Positions 8,431 to 16,365 of a stretch of DNA of 44,596 bases are shown here, piece after piece. Position 1 is the stretch's first letter. Each line of letters opens with the position of its first letter. This DNA comes from Candidatus Firestoneibacteriota bacterium. GTDB taxonomy: Bacteria; Oederibacteriota; D2-FULL-39-29. The position numbers and the translations under genes were made by a program. Location of the stretch: contig CAIYPD010000119.1 of assembly GCA_903928075.1 (NCBI GenBank), positions 1 to 44,596 of the forward strand. The letters are read 5' to 3'. The notes under the pieces were generated by a model. The model had not been told where the DNA came from, ran no database searches, and was given only the letters and a program-made list of their open reading frames with translations.

Positions 8431-8460
8431 TTGACAAAACCCTCTGTTTACCACTATAAT
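8431..8460 (+). promoter_or_regulatory. Consensus sigma-70-type promoter
   Basis: TTGACA (8431-8436), an 18-base spacer and TATAAT (8455-8460) match both hexamers perfectly, making this the strongest promoter seen in the window. It drives the dehydrogenase gene at 8505, leaving a leader of about 38 bases with AAAGGAG before the ATG. The preceding 175 bases (8257-8430) hold no gene. Confidence 0.85.
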
Positions 8461-8504
8461 ATATATTCTAATTAAAATTACATAAGCAACTAAAGGAGAA
8501 AAAG

Positions 8505-9572
8505 ATGGGAAAGACTTATAATATAGCTCAAGTCGGCGGAGACGGGACCGGACCTGAGGTGCTCGCAGAAGGCCTTAAGGTAGTCGGGGAAGCCCAGACG
8601 AAATATGGGTTTAAACTGAACTACACAAAATATGATTTTGGCGCAGAGCGTTATTTAAAGACCGGCGAAACCCTGCCGGATTCCGCGATAGAAGAATTCA
8701 GAAAACAGGACGCTATCTATCTGGGCGCCATAGGGCACCCTGATGTCAAGCCCGGTATTCTTGAGCTGGGAATACTTCTAAAAGCCAGATTCAGGCTTGA
8801 CCAGTATATCAATTTAAGACCGGTAAAACTTTTTCCTAATGTCGAAACCCCTTTAAAGGATAAAAAACCCGAGGACATCGACTTTGTGGTTATCCGGGAA
8901 AATTCCGGCGGTATCTATACCGGGATAGGTGGCGCGACTATGGTCGGCACACAAAATGAAATTGCTACCCAGGTTATGACCTATTCCAGACCCATAGTAG
9001 ACAGGTGTATGAAGTACGCCTACGACTTGACGAGAAAGAGAAATAAGAAAAAGATGCTTACTCTGGTCCATAAGAGCAATGTGCTTACGCACTGCGGCGA
9101 CCTTTGGGTCAGGTCCCACAAAGAAATGGGTGACCGCGATTATAAAGATATTAAACAGGATTATAACCATGTGGACGCAACGACCATGTGGTTTGTGAAA
9201 CAGCCGGAGTATTATGATGTTATTGTTACAGAAAACCTTTTCGGAGATATAATAACGGACCTGGCCGCAATAATTCAGGGCGGGCTCGGAGTCGCCGCGG
9301 GCGGCAATATTAATCCCGAGGGTGTCTCCATGTTTGAACCCATGGGCGGCAGTGCTCCGAAATATACCGGAAAGAATGTTATCAATCCTATTGCCGCTAT
9401 TATGGCCGGAGGAATGATGCTGGATGCGCTGGGTGAAGAAAAAGCGGCACAAGCGGTGGAAAGGGCGGTTGTTGACGCGCTGACTACTGGAAAAATAAAG
9501 AGCATGGCTGCCGGAAGAATGGGCATGGGAACAAGGGAAGTCGGTGACCTGGTGGCTTCGTTCATTAAATAA
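8505..9572 (+). CDS. Isocitrate/3-isopropylmalate dehydrogenase family protein
   Basis: This 355-residue beta-decarboxylating dehydrogenase is NAD(P)-dependent and cytoplasmic. Visible family blocks are GGDGTGPEV near the N terminus, the substrate-binding RFRLDQYINLRP (about residues 94-105), VVIRENSGGIYTG, the metal-binding TENLFGDIITDLAA and the cofactor loop MFEPMGGSAP. The residues before NLRP resemble the 3-isopropylmalate dehydrogenase group more than isocitrate dehydrogenase, but no other leucine genes are nearby and tartrate- or homoisocitrate-type activity is not excluded. A consensus promoter upstream suggests high constitutive expression. Confidence 0.88.
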   Translation: MGKTYNIAQVGGDGTGPEVLAEGLKVVGEAQTKYGFKLNYTKYDFGAERYLKTGETLPDSAIEEFRKQDAIYLGAIGHPDVKPGILELGILLKARFRLDQYINLRPVKLFPNVETPLKDKKPEDIDFVVIRENSGGIYTGIGGATMVGTQNEIATQVMTYSRPIVDRCMKYAYDLTRKRNKKKMLTLVHKSNVLTHCGDLWVRSHKEMGDRDYKDIKQDYNHVDATTMWFVKQPEYYDVIVTENLFGDIITDLAAIIQGGLGVAAGGNINPEGVSMFEPMGGSAPKYTGKNVINPIAAIMAGGMMLDALGEEKAAQAVERAVVDALTTGKIKSMAAGRMGMGTREVGDLVASFIK

Positions 9573-9616
9573 TTGTATTGTTTTGAATGCGCTTTTTAAG
9601 CGCGGGATGGTGGGTC

Positions 9617-10489
9617 ATGGAACCGATTAAAATTGGATTGCCGGCGGGCAGTTTGCAAGAAGCGACGATAGGGATGTTTAAAAAAGCTGGCTGGACCATA
9701 TCTGTCGGCAGCCGTTCTTATGTGCCGAAGATAGATGATCCGGAATTAACGGCAAGGTTTATACGCGCTCAGGAAATTCCAAGATATGTGGAATCAGGAA
9801 AACTTGATTTTGGACTTACCGGCGCGGACTGGGTCCTGGAAAATAATGCAGACGTAGTGGAAGTTGTGAAGCTTGTTTATGCCAAGAGAACCCGCAGCGT
9901 GCTTAAATGGGTGGTCGCAGTTCCGAATGATTCTAAGATTAAGACCGTAAAAGACCTGGCAGGTAAAAAAATAGCCACCGAGGTTGTCAATATAACAGAA
10001 AGATACCTGAAAGCTAACGGCGTTAAAGCGGATGTTGAGTTTTCCTGGGGAGCTACAGAAGCCAAGCCGCCGGAGCTTGTAGACGCGGTAGTAGAAATTA
10101 CCGAGACGGGTTCTTCTCTCAGGGCAAATAACCTGAGGATTATAGATACCATAATGGAGTCTTCCACGGTAATAATAGTCAATAAAAAATCCTGGAAGAA
10201 TAAAGCGATAAGAAAGAAGGTGGAAGCTATTGCGCTGCTGCTGCAGGGCGCGCTTGAAGCCGAAACAAAAGTAGGGCTTAAGATGAATCTGCCCAAAAAG
10301 AAACTTGAGAATATCATTAAGGCTCTGCCGGCATTGAAGAAGCCTACGATTTCATCTCTCTCGGACCCGGAATGGATTGCTATAGAGGTGATAATTGACG
10401 AAAGTGTCGTAAGAAGCATAATTCCGGAACTGAAGGAATACGGCGCCCAGGGGATAATCGAATATCCGTTAAATAAAGTCGTCTACTAG
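9617..10489 (+). CDS. hisG: ATP phosphoribosyltransferase, long form
   Basis: HisG joins ATP to PRPP as the first step of histidine synthesis. The 290-residue length indicates the long form with a C-terminal ACT-like regulatory domain, which works without HisZ. Residues [13 protein letters not shown] open the protein, and the PRPP loop [13 protein letters not shown] (about 157-169) is intact. The C terminus [13 protein letters not shown] is typical. The frame is open from 9587, but ATG 9617 puts the N terminus where HisG proteins begin and has GGTGGG just upstream. A small hairpin (GCGCTT-TTT-AAGCGC, 9589-9603) precedes it. No other his genes are present in the window. Confidence 0.92.
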   Translation: MEPIKIGLPAGSLQEATIGMFKKAGWTISVGSRSYVPKIDDPELTARFIRAQEIPRYVESGKLDFGLTGADWVLENNADVVEVVKLVYAKRTRSVLKWVVAVPNDSKIKTVKDLAGKKIATEVVNITERYLKANGVKADVEFSWGATEAKPPELVDAVVEITETGSSLRANNLRIIDTIMESSTVIIVNKKSWKNKAIRKKVEAIALLLQGALEAETKVGLKMNLPKKKLENIIKALPALKKPTISSLSDPEWIAIEVIIDESVVRSIIPELKEYGAQGIIEYPLNKVVY

Positions 10490-10490
10490 G

Positions 10491-11429
10491 ATGAAAGTAG
10501 CTGCAGGAATAAACAGCGCCGTTCTGAAAAATATTAAAGCCTCGGTAGTGACTTTAGGCGTTTTGGACGGAGTACACCTGGCGCATCAGAAGATAATAAA
10601 AAAGATAATTCAAAAAGCAAAAGAGCTTAAGCTTAAAAGTGTAGTTCTGACTTTTGAGACGCATCCCAAAAATACCACGCACAAAAAAGCGCCGCCCATC
10701 CTGACCACCGCACGAAAGAAAATAGAACTTATTGAAAAGCTGGGTGTGGATATTCTTGTTTTTGTGAAATTTGACCGGAAATTCGCTGCACTTTCTGCTA
10801 AGAATTTTATCGAAAATATTCTGGTCGAAAAGTTAAAAGTCAGGGAAATAATTATTGGGCATGATTATGGTTTTGGCCGGGGCAAACAGGGCGACGGCGC
10901 CCTTCTAAAAAAAGAAGGTGAAATATTTGGTTTTAAAACTCAGGTTATTTCTCCGCTTAAAATGGCCGGGAAAAGAATTTCAAGCACCGGTATAAGAAAA
11001 GCCATACAGAAAGGCAATGTGGAAACCGCAAAGAAATATCTGGGCCGTTATTATTCCGTAATAGGCCGTGTGGAAAGCGGGAAAAAACTGGGGCGGACTT
11101 TTGGTTTTCCCACGGCCAATTTGAACTGCTTCAACGAAGTAGTCCCGAAAGAAGGAGTTTACGCTGTTCGTATCCTCATGGATAATAAATGGTATAACGG
11201 AGCCTGCAGTGTTACAAGTCCCACCTTTGACCGCCCGGGCAAGCCTACGCTTAGTCCCGAGGTGTTCATCTTTGACTTCAAAAAGAGTATTTACCGGAAG
11301 GTTATGGAATTGTTTTTTATAAAGAAAATCCGCGGCAGCCGTAAATTTTCGGGTGTGCCGGCACTGGTCAAGCAGATAAAAAATGACATCGTAAAAATAA
11401 AAAGAGCACTGAAAAAAGTGCCGCAATAG
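10491..11429 (+). CDS. ribF: Bifunctional riboflavin kinase/FAD synthetase
   Basis: RibF phosphorylates riboflavin to FMN and adenylates it to FAD. The 312-residue protein has an N-terminal nucleotidyltransferase domain (about 1-170) and a C-terminal flavokinase domain (about 180-310) with GRTFGFPTANL. The adenylyl site usually reads GxFDGVHxGHQ; here it is GVLDGVHLAHQ, with Phe to Leu and Gly to Ala changes, while both histidines remain. SSTGIRKAI, the second nucleotidyl signature, is intact. The start lies one base after the hisG stop, so the two are probably cotranscribed. This flavin supply fits the flavoproteins encoded downstream. Confidence 0.9.
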   Translation: MKVAAGINSAVLKNIKASVVTLGVLDGVHLAHQKIIKKIIQKAKELKLKSVVLTFETHPKNTTHKKAPPILTTARKKIELIEKLGVDILVFVKFDRKFAALSAKNFIENILVEKLKVREIIIGHDYGFGRGKQGDGALLKKEGEIFGFKTQVISPLKMAGKRISSTGIRKAIQKGNVETAKKYLGRYYSVIGRVESGKKLGRTFGFPTANLNCFNEVVPKEGVYAVRILMDNKWYNGACSVTSPTFDRPGKPTLSPEVFIFDFKKSIYRKVMELFFIKKIRGSRKFSGVPALVKQIKNDIVKIKRALKKVPQ

Positions 11430-11522
11430 TACCACCCGCCAGCCCGAAAATTTTCCCAAAAGTTTTAGTAGAGGCGTAACCCTCGATAAACTTTGTGGCT
11501 TGGTTCTGTGTGTTATTCTGTG

Positions 11523-11551
11523 TTGACTAAGAACGGACTATGAGGTAGAAT
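11523..11551 (+). promoter_or_regulatory. Sigma-70-type promoter that decides the M23 peptidase start
   Basis: TTGACT (11523-11528), a 17-base spacer and TAGAAT (11546-11551) make a good promoter. Transcription would begin near 11558, after the in-frame GTG at 11552, so that GTG cannot be the start. The ATG at 11576, preceded by AAAGG (11566-11570), is the likely one. Confidence 0.65.
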
Positions 11552-11575
11552 GTGATACTAAAGTTAAAGGTTGGA

Positions 11576-12532
11576 ATGAAACATAAAAAAGACTTATTAC
11601 ATAGGCTCTTCGGGCAGGCCATTACCTTCATGATAGTTCCGCATAATGAAAGCCGTCCGTTGCGGTTGCGGATACCCGTGGCTATTTCAGTCGTCGTTGC
11701 CGCCGGGCTGATTTCCATGCTGACATATTCGGTGCTGGTATTAAAGGAGAATGTGGATTACCGCAAAGCCCAGGAATCTGTAAAAGACCTTAAAGAAAAG
11801 GCTATCATTATAAATGAAGAAAATAACAGGAGCCAGCAAATTGTCAGGAAGTTTAAAGAAGAAGAGAAGAAACTGCGCGAGATGCTGGGCCTGAAAAATA
11901 AAAAAGCCATTATTGAAAATAGCGGGATTGGCGGCCCGACGAAGAGGGACCAGAACCGTCTTGATAATATTTTAAACGCCGATATAGACAAAGAGGATAT
12001 TAAGAAGTCCATGCAGAATCTCCAGGCGGATATAGTCGAACAAATGGAGAGTTTCGAGGAAGTCAAAAAGTATATATCGACGCTTACCTCGGTATGGACG
12101 GCGACCCCAAAAGGAAAACCCGTTCAAGGTTATTTAAGTTCAAAATACGGATACCGTCGTATGGTATTTGATTATCAGACGGCCGGAGTAGATAGCGGAG
12201 AAAAAAATGACTGGCATGCCGGGGTTGATATAGCCAACCGGGAAGGTACAGCAATAAAAGCTACCGCACCGGGAAAAGTAATATTTGCCGGTAAATGGGG
12301 CGGTTATGGCCAGCTTGTAATTTTAGAGCACGGGTATGGTTTCTCCACAAGATATGGCCACTGCAGCAAGATACTTGTTAAAAAAGGCGATAAGGTTAAA
12401 GAAAATGACACGATAGCACTTATAGGTATGACCGGGAATACTACCGGGCCTCACGTGCATTACGAGGTGCGCAGATACGGCAACACAATTGATCCCGCTG
12501 TTTTGGATCGTGATTTTTACGCGAAAAGATAA
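11576..12532 (+). CDS. M23-family cell-wall peptidase with N-terminal membrane anchor and coiled coil
   Basis: The 318-residue protein has a short cytoplasmic segment, one transmembrane helix (IPVAISVVVAAGLISML, about residues 33-50), a long Lys/Glu-rich coiled coil (about 60-170), and a C-terminal LytM domain. Zinc-site motifs are intact: HAGVD for HxxxD, and GPHVHYEV for HxH. The domain should cut or regulate cutting of peptidoglycan cross-links in the periplasm; coiled-coil LytM proteins often act as divisome activators. The ATG at 11576 is preferred because the promoter lies over the more upstream GTG. tRNA-Val follows 11 bases after the stop. Confidence 0.88.
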   Translation: MKHKKDLLHRLFGQAITFMIVPHNESRPLRLRIPVAISVVVAAGLISMLTYSVLVLKENVDYRKAQESVKDLKEKAIIINEENNRSQQIVRKFKEEEKKLREMLGLKNKKAIIENSGIGGPTKRDQNRLDNILNADIDKEDIKKSMQNLQADIVEQMESFEEVKKYISTLTSVWTATPKGKPVQGYLSSKYGYRRMVFDYQTAGVDSGEKNDWHAGVDIANREGTAIKATAPGKVIFAGKWGGYGQLVILEHGYGFSTRYGHCSKILVKKGDKVKENDTIALIGMTGNTTGPHVHYEVRRYGNTIDPAVLDRDFYAKR

Positions 12533-12543
12533 CCCTGTCAAAA

Positions 12544-12620
12544 GGGCGCATGGCTCAGCTGGTTAGAGTGCCGCCTTCACACGGCGGAGGTCATAGGTTC
12601 GAATCCTATTGCGCCCACCA
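12544..12620 (+). tRNA. tRNA-Val (anticodon CAC)
   Basis: The acceptor stem GGGCGCA/TGCGCCC closes perfectly and an encoded ACCA end follows. The anticodon stem CCGCC/GGCGG holds the loop TTCACAC, with CAC at 12578-12580, reading GUG valine codons. The T arm is ATAGG-TTCGAAT-CCTAT. It sits alone between the M23 peptidase and deacetylase genes, with no separate promoter seen, so it may be processed from the peptidase transcript. Confidence 0.96.
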
Positions 12621-12646
12621 AAAAAACATAATAAAGGTGTAATGAG

Positions 12647-13441
12647 TTGACGAAACTTGAACTTTATTTTAGGCGTTCGTTGGTTCTTATTGTGCTTGGT
12701 GGAAGTCTTTTTATGATAACAAAACTGTTTTTGTTTTTATTCCCGCTCGAAGAAAAATTGATCGATGTCCCGCAGGAAATTGTTCCTGTGGCTGTACCGG
12801 CACCGGTAAAAAAAGCTATTGCCCTTACCTTCGATGACGGCCCCCACCCGGAGTTTACCTTAAGGCTTCTGGAAGTTCTTGATCGAAACAGTGTTAAGGC
12901 TACTTTTTTTGTTGTCGGTAAACAGGTGAGAAAGTACCCCGAGTTTCTCCGTGAAATCCAAAAACGCGGCCATGATATCGAAAATCATACCTTTAATCAT
13001 CCGCTTCTTCCCTCTCTGGATCGGGAGGGTGTAATAAGGGAACTCGAACGGAACAAAGTTGAAATAAAAAAGCAAACGGGCTTCGAACCGGTGTTTTTCC
13101 GGCCGCCTTCGGGCCGGTATGATGTAAAAGTAATAGAAGCGGCCTTGAGCCGCGGGTTTATTGCCGTACTCTGGTCTGTCAGCGGTTCCGACTACGGCGC
13201 CACCGATCCGGAAAATATAAAACAGAATGTATTATTTCAACTGAAAGACGGCGACATTATACTGCTACATAGCGGTGTTGAGGCTACACTAAAAGCCCTG
13301 CCCGGTATAATAACCGAGATCAAGATGCGGGGGTTTGAATTTGTTAAAATCTCTGATTTGCTAAAGGTGGATAACGAATTGGCTAAGAAAGAAACCTATA
13401 TCTATAAAAATTTTAAACCATTCATTCTGGAGAAAAAGTGA
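12647..13441 (+). CDS. Polysaccharide deacetylase (CE4/NodB domain), membrane-anchored
   Basis: The 264-residue protein has an N-terminal transmembrane anchor (about residues 10-33) and an extracytoplasmic CE4 domain (about 55-245). The metal site and catalytic motifs are all present: TFDDGP (61-66, with Asp63 and Asp64), HTFNHP (114-119), RPPSGRY (152-158) and a late LLHSG. Such enzymes remove N- or O-acetyl groups from peptidoglycan or exported glycans. The start is TTG at 12647 with AAAGGTG (12633-12639) upstream; an ATG at 12713 would delete part of the anchor. Its TGA overlaps the next gene's GTG. Confidence 0.9.
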   Translation: MTKLELYFRRSLVLIVLGGSLFMITKLFLFLFPLEEKLIDVPQEIVPVAVPAPVKKAIALTFDDGPHPEFTLRLLEVLDRNSVKATFFVVGKQVRKYPEFLREIQKRGHDIENHTFNHPLLPSLDREGVIRELERNKVEIKKQTGFEPVFFRPPSGRYDVKVIEAALSRGFIAVLWSVSGSDYGATDPENIKQNVLFQLKDGDIILLHSGVEATLKALPGIITEIKMRGFEFVKISDLLKVDNELAKKETYIYKNFKPFILEKK

Positions 13442-14475
13442 CTCACCCGGCAAGAGAATTTTCATTCATACCGGGGCCTCCTTTGTATATTCAAAAAGAG
13501 AAGGTACTGGGGGAGAGCGGTCCAATAATTGCCTTTCTTGGAAAAAAAGCGCTTATTGTCTGTGATTCTTTTATAAAAGAAACTTTCCTTCCTGAATTGG
13601 AGACCTCTTTTAAAAGCTCTTTTATTGAAAACGAGTGTCATATTTTTGGCGGGGAATGCACTTATGAAGAATCGGGAAGAGTCTATGAGTTTGCAAGAAA
13701 CAAAGGTTTTGATTTTCTGGTAGGACTCGGCGGAGGGAAGACACTGGATACGGTAAAACTTGCAGGCCTGCAGCTAAATTTACCCTGGGTGCTAATTGCC
13801 ACCTCTGCGGCTACCTGTGCTGCCTGGACCGGGGTGGCCATAGTATATAATGCTGATGGAACCTTCAGGGATATAGTTGATACCGGGCGTGCGCCTGCAG
13901 CCACTCTCGTTGATGAAACAGCCATTATGCAAGGGCCCAAAGAACTTTTGACGGCGGGAATAGGCGATACTTTTGCAAAATACCACGAAGCAAAACATGT
14001 TTCGGCTTTCAAAAAAGTTGAAAAAGATACCATGGCTTTAGTTGCGCTTGAGACAGCAAAGAAGATGTATACTATTATAAAAACAGTTAAATCCGGGGGA
14101 AAAGAGCTTATATTTGCCAACATAGCTTTGAGCGGTTTTGTAAGCACAGCGGGCAGGAATGCCACCGGGGCCTTGTATGCTCACGCCTTTGCCAATGCAG
14201 TCCTTGTAGTTAAAGGCGCAAAAAAAATACTTCACGGCAGGCTGGCGGCCCTAGGCGTTGTTTTTGAGTTTCTGATGCGGGGTAAGAGATTTCCGGAGGC
14301 TCTTATTTTCAGGAAGCACGGTCTTCCCTTAATTTTTAAAGAGGCCGGTTTAAGCCCCGTGCCCGCGGAATTTGAGGCTATGGCGGATTTAATAACAAAA
14401 GATGACTCCGTTGAATATTTTTTTCCGGAAGTAAAACCGGAAAAAATAATCAGGGTGCTGAAAAAAATGCAGTGA
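13438..14475 (+). CDS. GldA-like metal-dependent dehydrogenase (glycerol dehydrogenase family)
   Basis: The 345-residue protein belongs to the iron/zinc alcohol dehydrogenase group, near glycerol dehydrogenase and glycerol-1-phosphate dehydrogenase. The NAD loop GGGKTLD (98-104) is intact, and the metal ligands line up as Asp177 (GIGDTFAKYHEA), His249 (YAHAF) and His266 (ILHGR). It would oxidise a small polyol or reduce the matching ketone in the cytoplasm; the real substrate is not decided by sequence. The start is GTG at 13438, overlapping the deacetylase stop by four bases. The gene is convergent with the thiol-redox operon. Confidence 0.82.
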   Translation: MTHPAREFSFIPGPPLYIQKEKVLGESGPIIAFLGKKALIVCDSFIKETFLPELETSFKSSFIENECHIFGGECTYEESGRVYEFARNKGFDFLVGLGGGKTLDTVKLAGLQLNLPWVLIATSAATCAAWTGVAIVYNADGTFRDIVDTGRAPAATLVDETAIMQGPKELLTAGIGDTFAKYHEAKHVSAFKKVEKDTMALVALETAKKMYTIIKTVKSGGKELIFANIALSGFVSTAGRNATGALYAHAFANAVLVVKGAKKILHGRLAALGVVFEFLMRGKRFPEALIFRKHGLPLIFKEAGLSPVPAEFEAMADLITKDDSVEYFFPEVKPEKIIRVLKKMQ

Positions 14476-14500
14476 GCCGGCGGAGCCTTTCCGCGGCTTT
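14476..14500. terminator. Possible terminator between convergent genes
   Basis: GCCGGCGG (14476-14483) can pair with CCGCGGC (14491-14497) with one bulge across a seven-base loop, and TTT follows. It starts directly after the stop at 14475 and lies between two convergent operons. The short T-run makes this tentative. Confidence 0.4.
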
Positions 14501-14513
14501 AGCCCTTGGTATT

Positions 14514-15029
14514 TTATTTCACGCTCTGGGCAATAAGTGTTTTTACCTGTTCTCCAAAACTGCCGCCGTAGATTACATTGCCTTTCTGATCAACAAGAAT
14601 ATTCATAGGAATACCCTGTACTTCATAGGCTCTTGCTACTTCGCCTTTGATATCTAAAAGAATGGTGTAATTTACCTTGCTTTTCTCGAGGAAGGGTTTA
14701 ACCTTGCCTGCTTCCTCCTGAATATTTATACCTAAAATCTCAAGGTTTTTACTTTTGTATTGCTCCTGAAGCGCAATAAGCTCGGGAATTTCCTGCCTGC
14801 AATAAACACACCAGGTGGCCCAGAAAACGAGCAACACGGCTTTTTTACCTTTGTAATCGCTCAACTTTACTTCCTTCCCGGATATATCTTTAAGTTTAAA
14901 ATCGGGAGCCGCCTGGGATGTCCCTGTTGTTGCGGCTTTATTCTCATTGACGGGTGCGGCGGCAGGCTTCTTTGCCATACCCAACGCAAAAACCGAGAAA
15001 ACAAGAGCTATCATTATTATTTTTTTCAT
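14514..15029 (-). CDS. TlpA/ResA-like thiol-disulfide oxidoreductase, exported
   Basis: The 171-residue protein has a signal peptide (about residues 1-19, MKKIIMIALVFSVFALGMA), an Ala/Pro/Thr linker, and a thioredoxin-fold AhpC/TSA-type domain from about residue 41. The active site is WCVYC (Cys74, Cys77), and the cis-proline lies in GIPMN. Proteins of this kind reduce disulfides outside the cytoplasmic membrane, for example in cytochrome c apoproteins. It is the last gene of a three-gene operon; the CcdA-type gene upstream, 10 bases away, would supply the electrons across the membrane. No cytochrome c maturation gene is seen nearby. Confidence 0.9.
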   Translation of the reverse strand: MKKIIMIALVFSVFALGMAKKPAAAPVNENKAATTGTSQAAPDFKLKDISGKEVKLSDYKGKKAVLLVFWATWCVYCRQEIPELIALQEQYKSKNLEILGINIQEEAGKVKPFLEKSKVNYTILLDIKGEVARAYEVQGIPMNILVDQKGNVIYGGSFGEQVKTLIAQSVK

Positions 15030-15039
15030 GAAGCCTCCC

Positions 15040-15759
15040 CTAAAAAAGAAATATTACTGCTTTGTAAATAAAATAGATACCTAGAACGGACATAGCCACG
15101 CCCATTATCTTTCTAATATTACCCATCCAGCGTCCGGCTTTCGGCAGAGTCATTAATAAACCGGAGAAAGTTCCTGCTAATATCAGGAGTAGTCCCATTC
15201 CCAAAGAGAATGTAAAAAGCAAGGTACTGCCATAAAAAACATTGTGCGTTTTTGCTACATAGGCAAGCGCGACCAGAAGCACGGCTCCGGCACAAGGACC
15301 TACCACCAACCCGGAAATAAGACCGAGAAAGAATATAGTAATGAAACCGGAACCGACTCTTTTTCCTGCAAGATTATTTATGGATTCCGGAATACGGATT
15401 TCATAGAAATCAAACATTGAAAGGGCAAGAATAATACAGACTAAACCCATGATGATATTTGGCCAGATGCTGCTTTGTATTTGCCCGAAGACAGAACCGG
15501 TCAGAGCTGCAATGGTTCCAAGCAGGGTATAGGTAACAGCAATCCCCAATACATATACAATGGAAAGAAAAAATCCCCTTATTTTACTTCCGTCTGCTTG
15601 CGAAGCGATAAAAGTCATAGTTACGGGCAGCATTGTATAAATACAGGGTTCAAAGCTGGTAAGAATACCTGCAAGAAATATCAAAACGTATGATAGCAGA
15701 ATATCATTCTGCATTGCCAGTTTTAAACTGCCTGCAAGCTGGTTTATCAATTCTGTCAT
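15040..15759 (-). CDS. ccdA: CcdA/DsbD-type transmembrane thiol electron carrier
   Basis: The 239-residue polytopic protein has six or more hydrophobic helices and the two conserved membrane cysteines of the family: one in the first helix (EPCIYTMLP) and one in VVGPCAGAVLL. CcdA proteins carry reducing power from cytoplasmic thioredoxin to periplasmic TlpA-like acceptors. The operon supplies both partners: a thioredoxin upstream, overlapping by four bases, and TlpA downstream. The length is that of stand-alone CcdA rather than full DsbD. Confidence 0.9.
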   Translation of the reverse strand: MTELINQLAGSLKLAMQNDILLSYVLIFLAGILTSFEPCIYTMLPVTMTFIASQADGSKIRGFFLSIVYVLGIAVTYTLLGTIAALTGSVFGQIQSSIWPNIIMGLVCIILALSMFDFYEIRIPESINNLAGKRVGSGFITIFFLGLISGLVVGPCAGAVLLVALAYVAKTHNVFYGSTLLFTFSLGMGLLLILAGTFSGLLMTLPKAGRWMGNIRKIMGVAMSVLGIYFIYKAVIFLF

Positions 15760-16079
15760 GAGTTTTTATCGATAAAAACCTTAAGATCTGAATCCGGCAT
15801 GTAGCCGATATTCCTGGCTTTTTCGATACCTGCTTTAAAAATAATAAGGGTGGGAATTGCTAAAACTCCGTATTCCGTGGCTATCTTCATATTCTTTACG
15901 GCATCGGTCCAGATAAATTTTGCTTTATCTTTATATTCTCCGGCTGTTTTTTCGAAAACAGGAAAAAGCCTTTTACAGGAAGGGCACCATTCTGATTTAA
16001 AAAGTACAAGAACCACACCGGCATTCTTTTTTATATCTTCTTCATACTTTAGATCGTCTGTTTCCGTTAAATCAGCCAT
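15756..16079 (-). CDS. Thioredoxin-family protein
   Basis: The 107-residue cytoplasmic protein has a thioredoxin fold with the active site WCPSC (Cys32, Cys35) in place of the classical WCGPC and a cis-Pro in AIPT. It probably reduces the CcdA protein encoded next, whose start it overlaps by four bases. ATG 16079 is preferred over ATG 16085, because GGGAG lies seven bases upstream of the former and only one base from the latter. A promoter is visible upstream on the minus strand. Confidence 0.88.
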   Translation of the reverse strand: MADLTETDDLKYEEDIKKNAGVVLVLFKSEWCPSCKRLFPVFEKTAGEYKDKAKFIWTDAVKNMKIATEYGVLAIPTLIIFKAGIEKARNIGYMPDSDLKVFIDKNS

Positions 16080-16101
16080 TTTCATTCTCCCTTGCAGTCT
16101 T

Positions 16102-16130
16102 ATTACCTCATTATGCTACTTCTTTGTCAA
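16102..16130 (-). promoter_or_regulatory. Promoter of the trx-ccdA-tlpA operon
   Basis: On the minus strand a perfect TTGACA (16130-16125) is followed by a 17-base spacer and GGTAAT (16107-16102), which matches four of six -10 bases. Transcription would start about 15 bases before the SD of the thioredoxin gene. Confidence 0.5.
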
Positions 16131-16184
16131 AAAGTAAAGTATGACGATAGTCAATAAGACAATGGATAATAATGATAACTACTT

Positions 16185-16216
16185 GAGGCTTGGAGGCTTA
16201 GATGTTTAGATGCTTG
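16185..16216. repeat. Short tandem repeat, four 8-bp units
   Basis: Four consecutive units read GAGGCTTG, GAGGCTTA, GATGTTTA and GATGCTTG, and a G/A-rich tract (GGAGGACGGAAGACGGAGGG) follows. It lies between the divergent thioredoxin and pgi genes and encodes nothing. It differs in unit length and sequence from the 9-bp repeats elsewhere in the window. Confidence 0.6.
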
Positions 16217-16279
16217 GCCGGAGGACGGAAGACGGAGGGCTGAGGATGAGGGAATAGAATGGTAAGTGTAAACTGTAAT

Positions 16280-16308
16280 TTAACTTTGGCCTACTAATAT
16301 GGTAGAAT
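16280..16308 (+). promoter_or_regulatory. Promoter of pgi
   Basis: The extended -10 TGGTAGAAT (16300-16308) is preceded at 17 bases by TTAACT (16280-16285), four of six to the -35 consensus. Transcription would begin at about 16315, beyond the in-frame GTG at 16312, which rules that codon out as the pgi start. Confidence 0.55.
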
Positions 16309-16365
16309 ACTGTGCAGTTATCATTTATTATTCGTTATTTGTGTTTTATTGCACCCGGAGGTTCC

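Noticed and set aside
8853-9452. A 199-codon open frame on the minus strand
   Set aside because: It lies opposite a clearly conserved dehydrogenase gene, has no SD or promoter, and its product is rich in His, Cys and Phe without any motif.
11552-11575. GTG start for the M23 peptidase
   Set aside because: The promoter's -10 ends directly before it, so transcription would begin after this codon. ATG 11576 with AAAGG upstream is preferred.
16312-16365. Upstream GTG start for pgi
   Set aside because: It lies before the expected transcription start, and the extra residues do not match Pgi. ATG 16366 has a strong SD.
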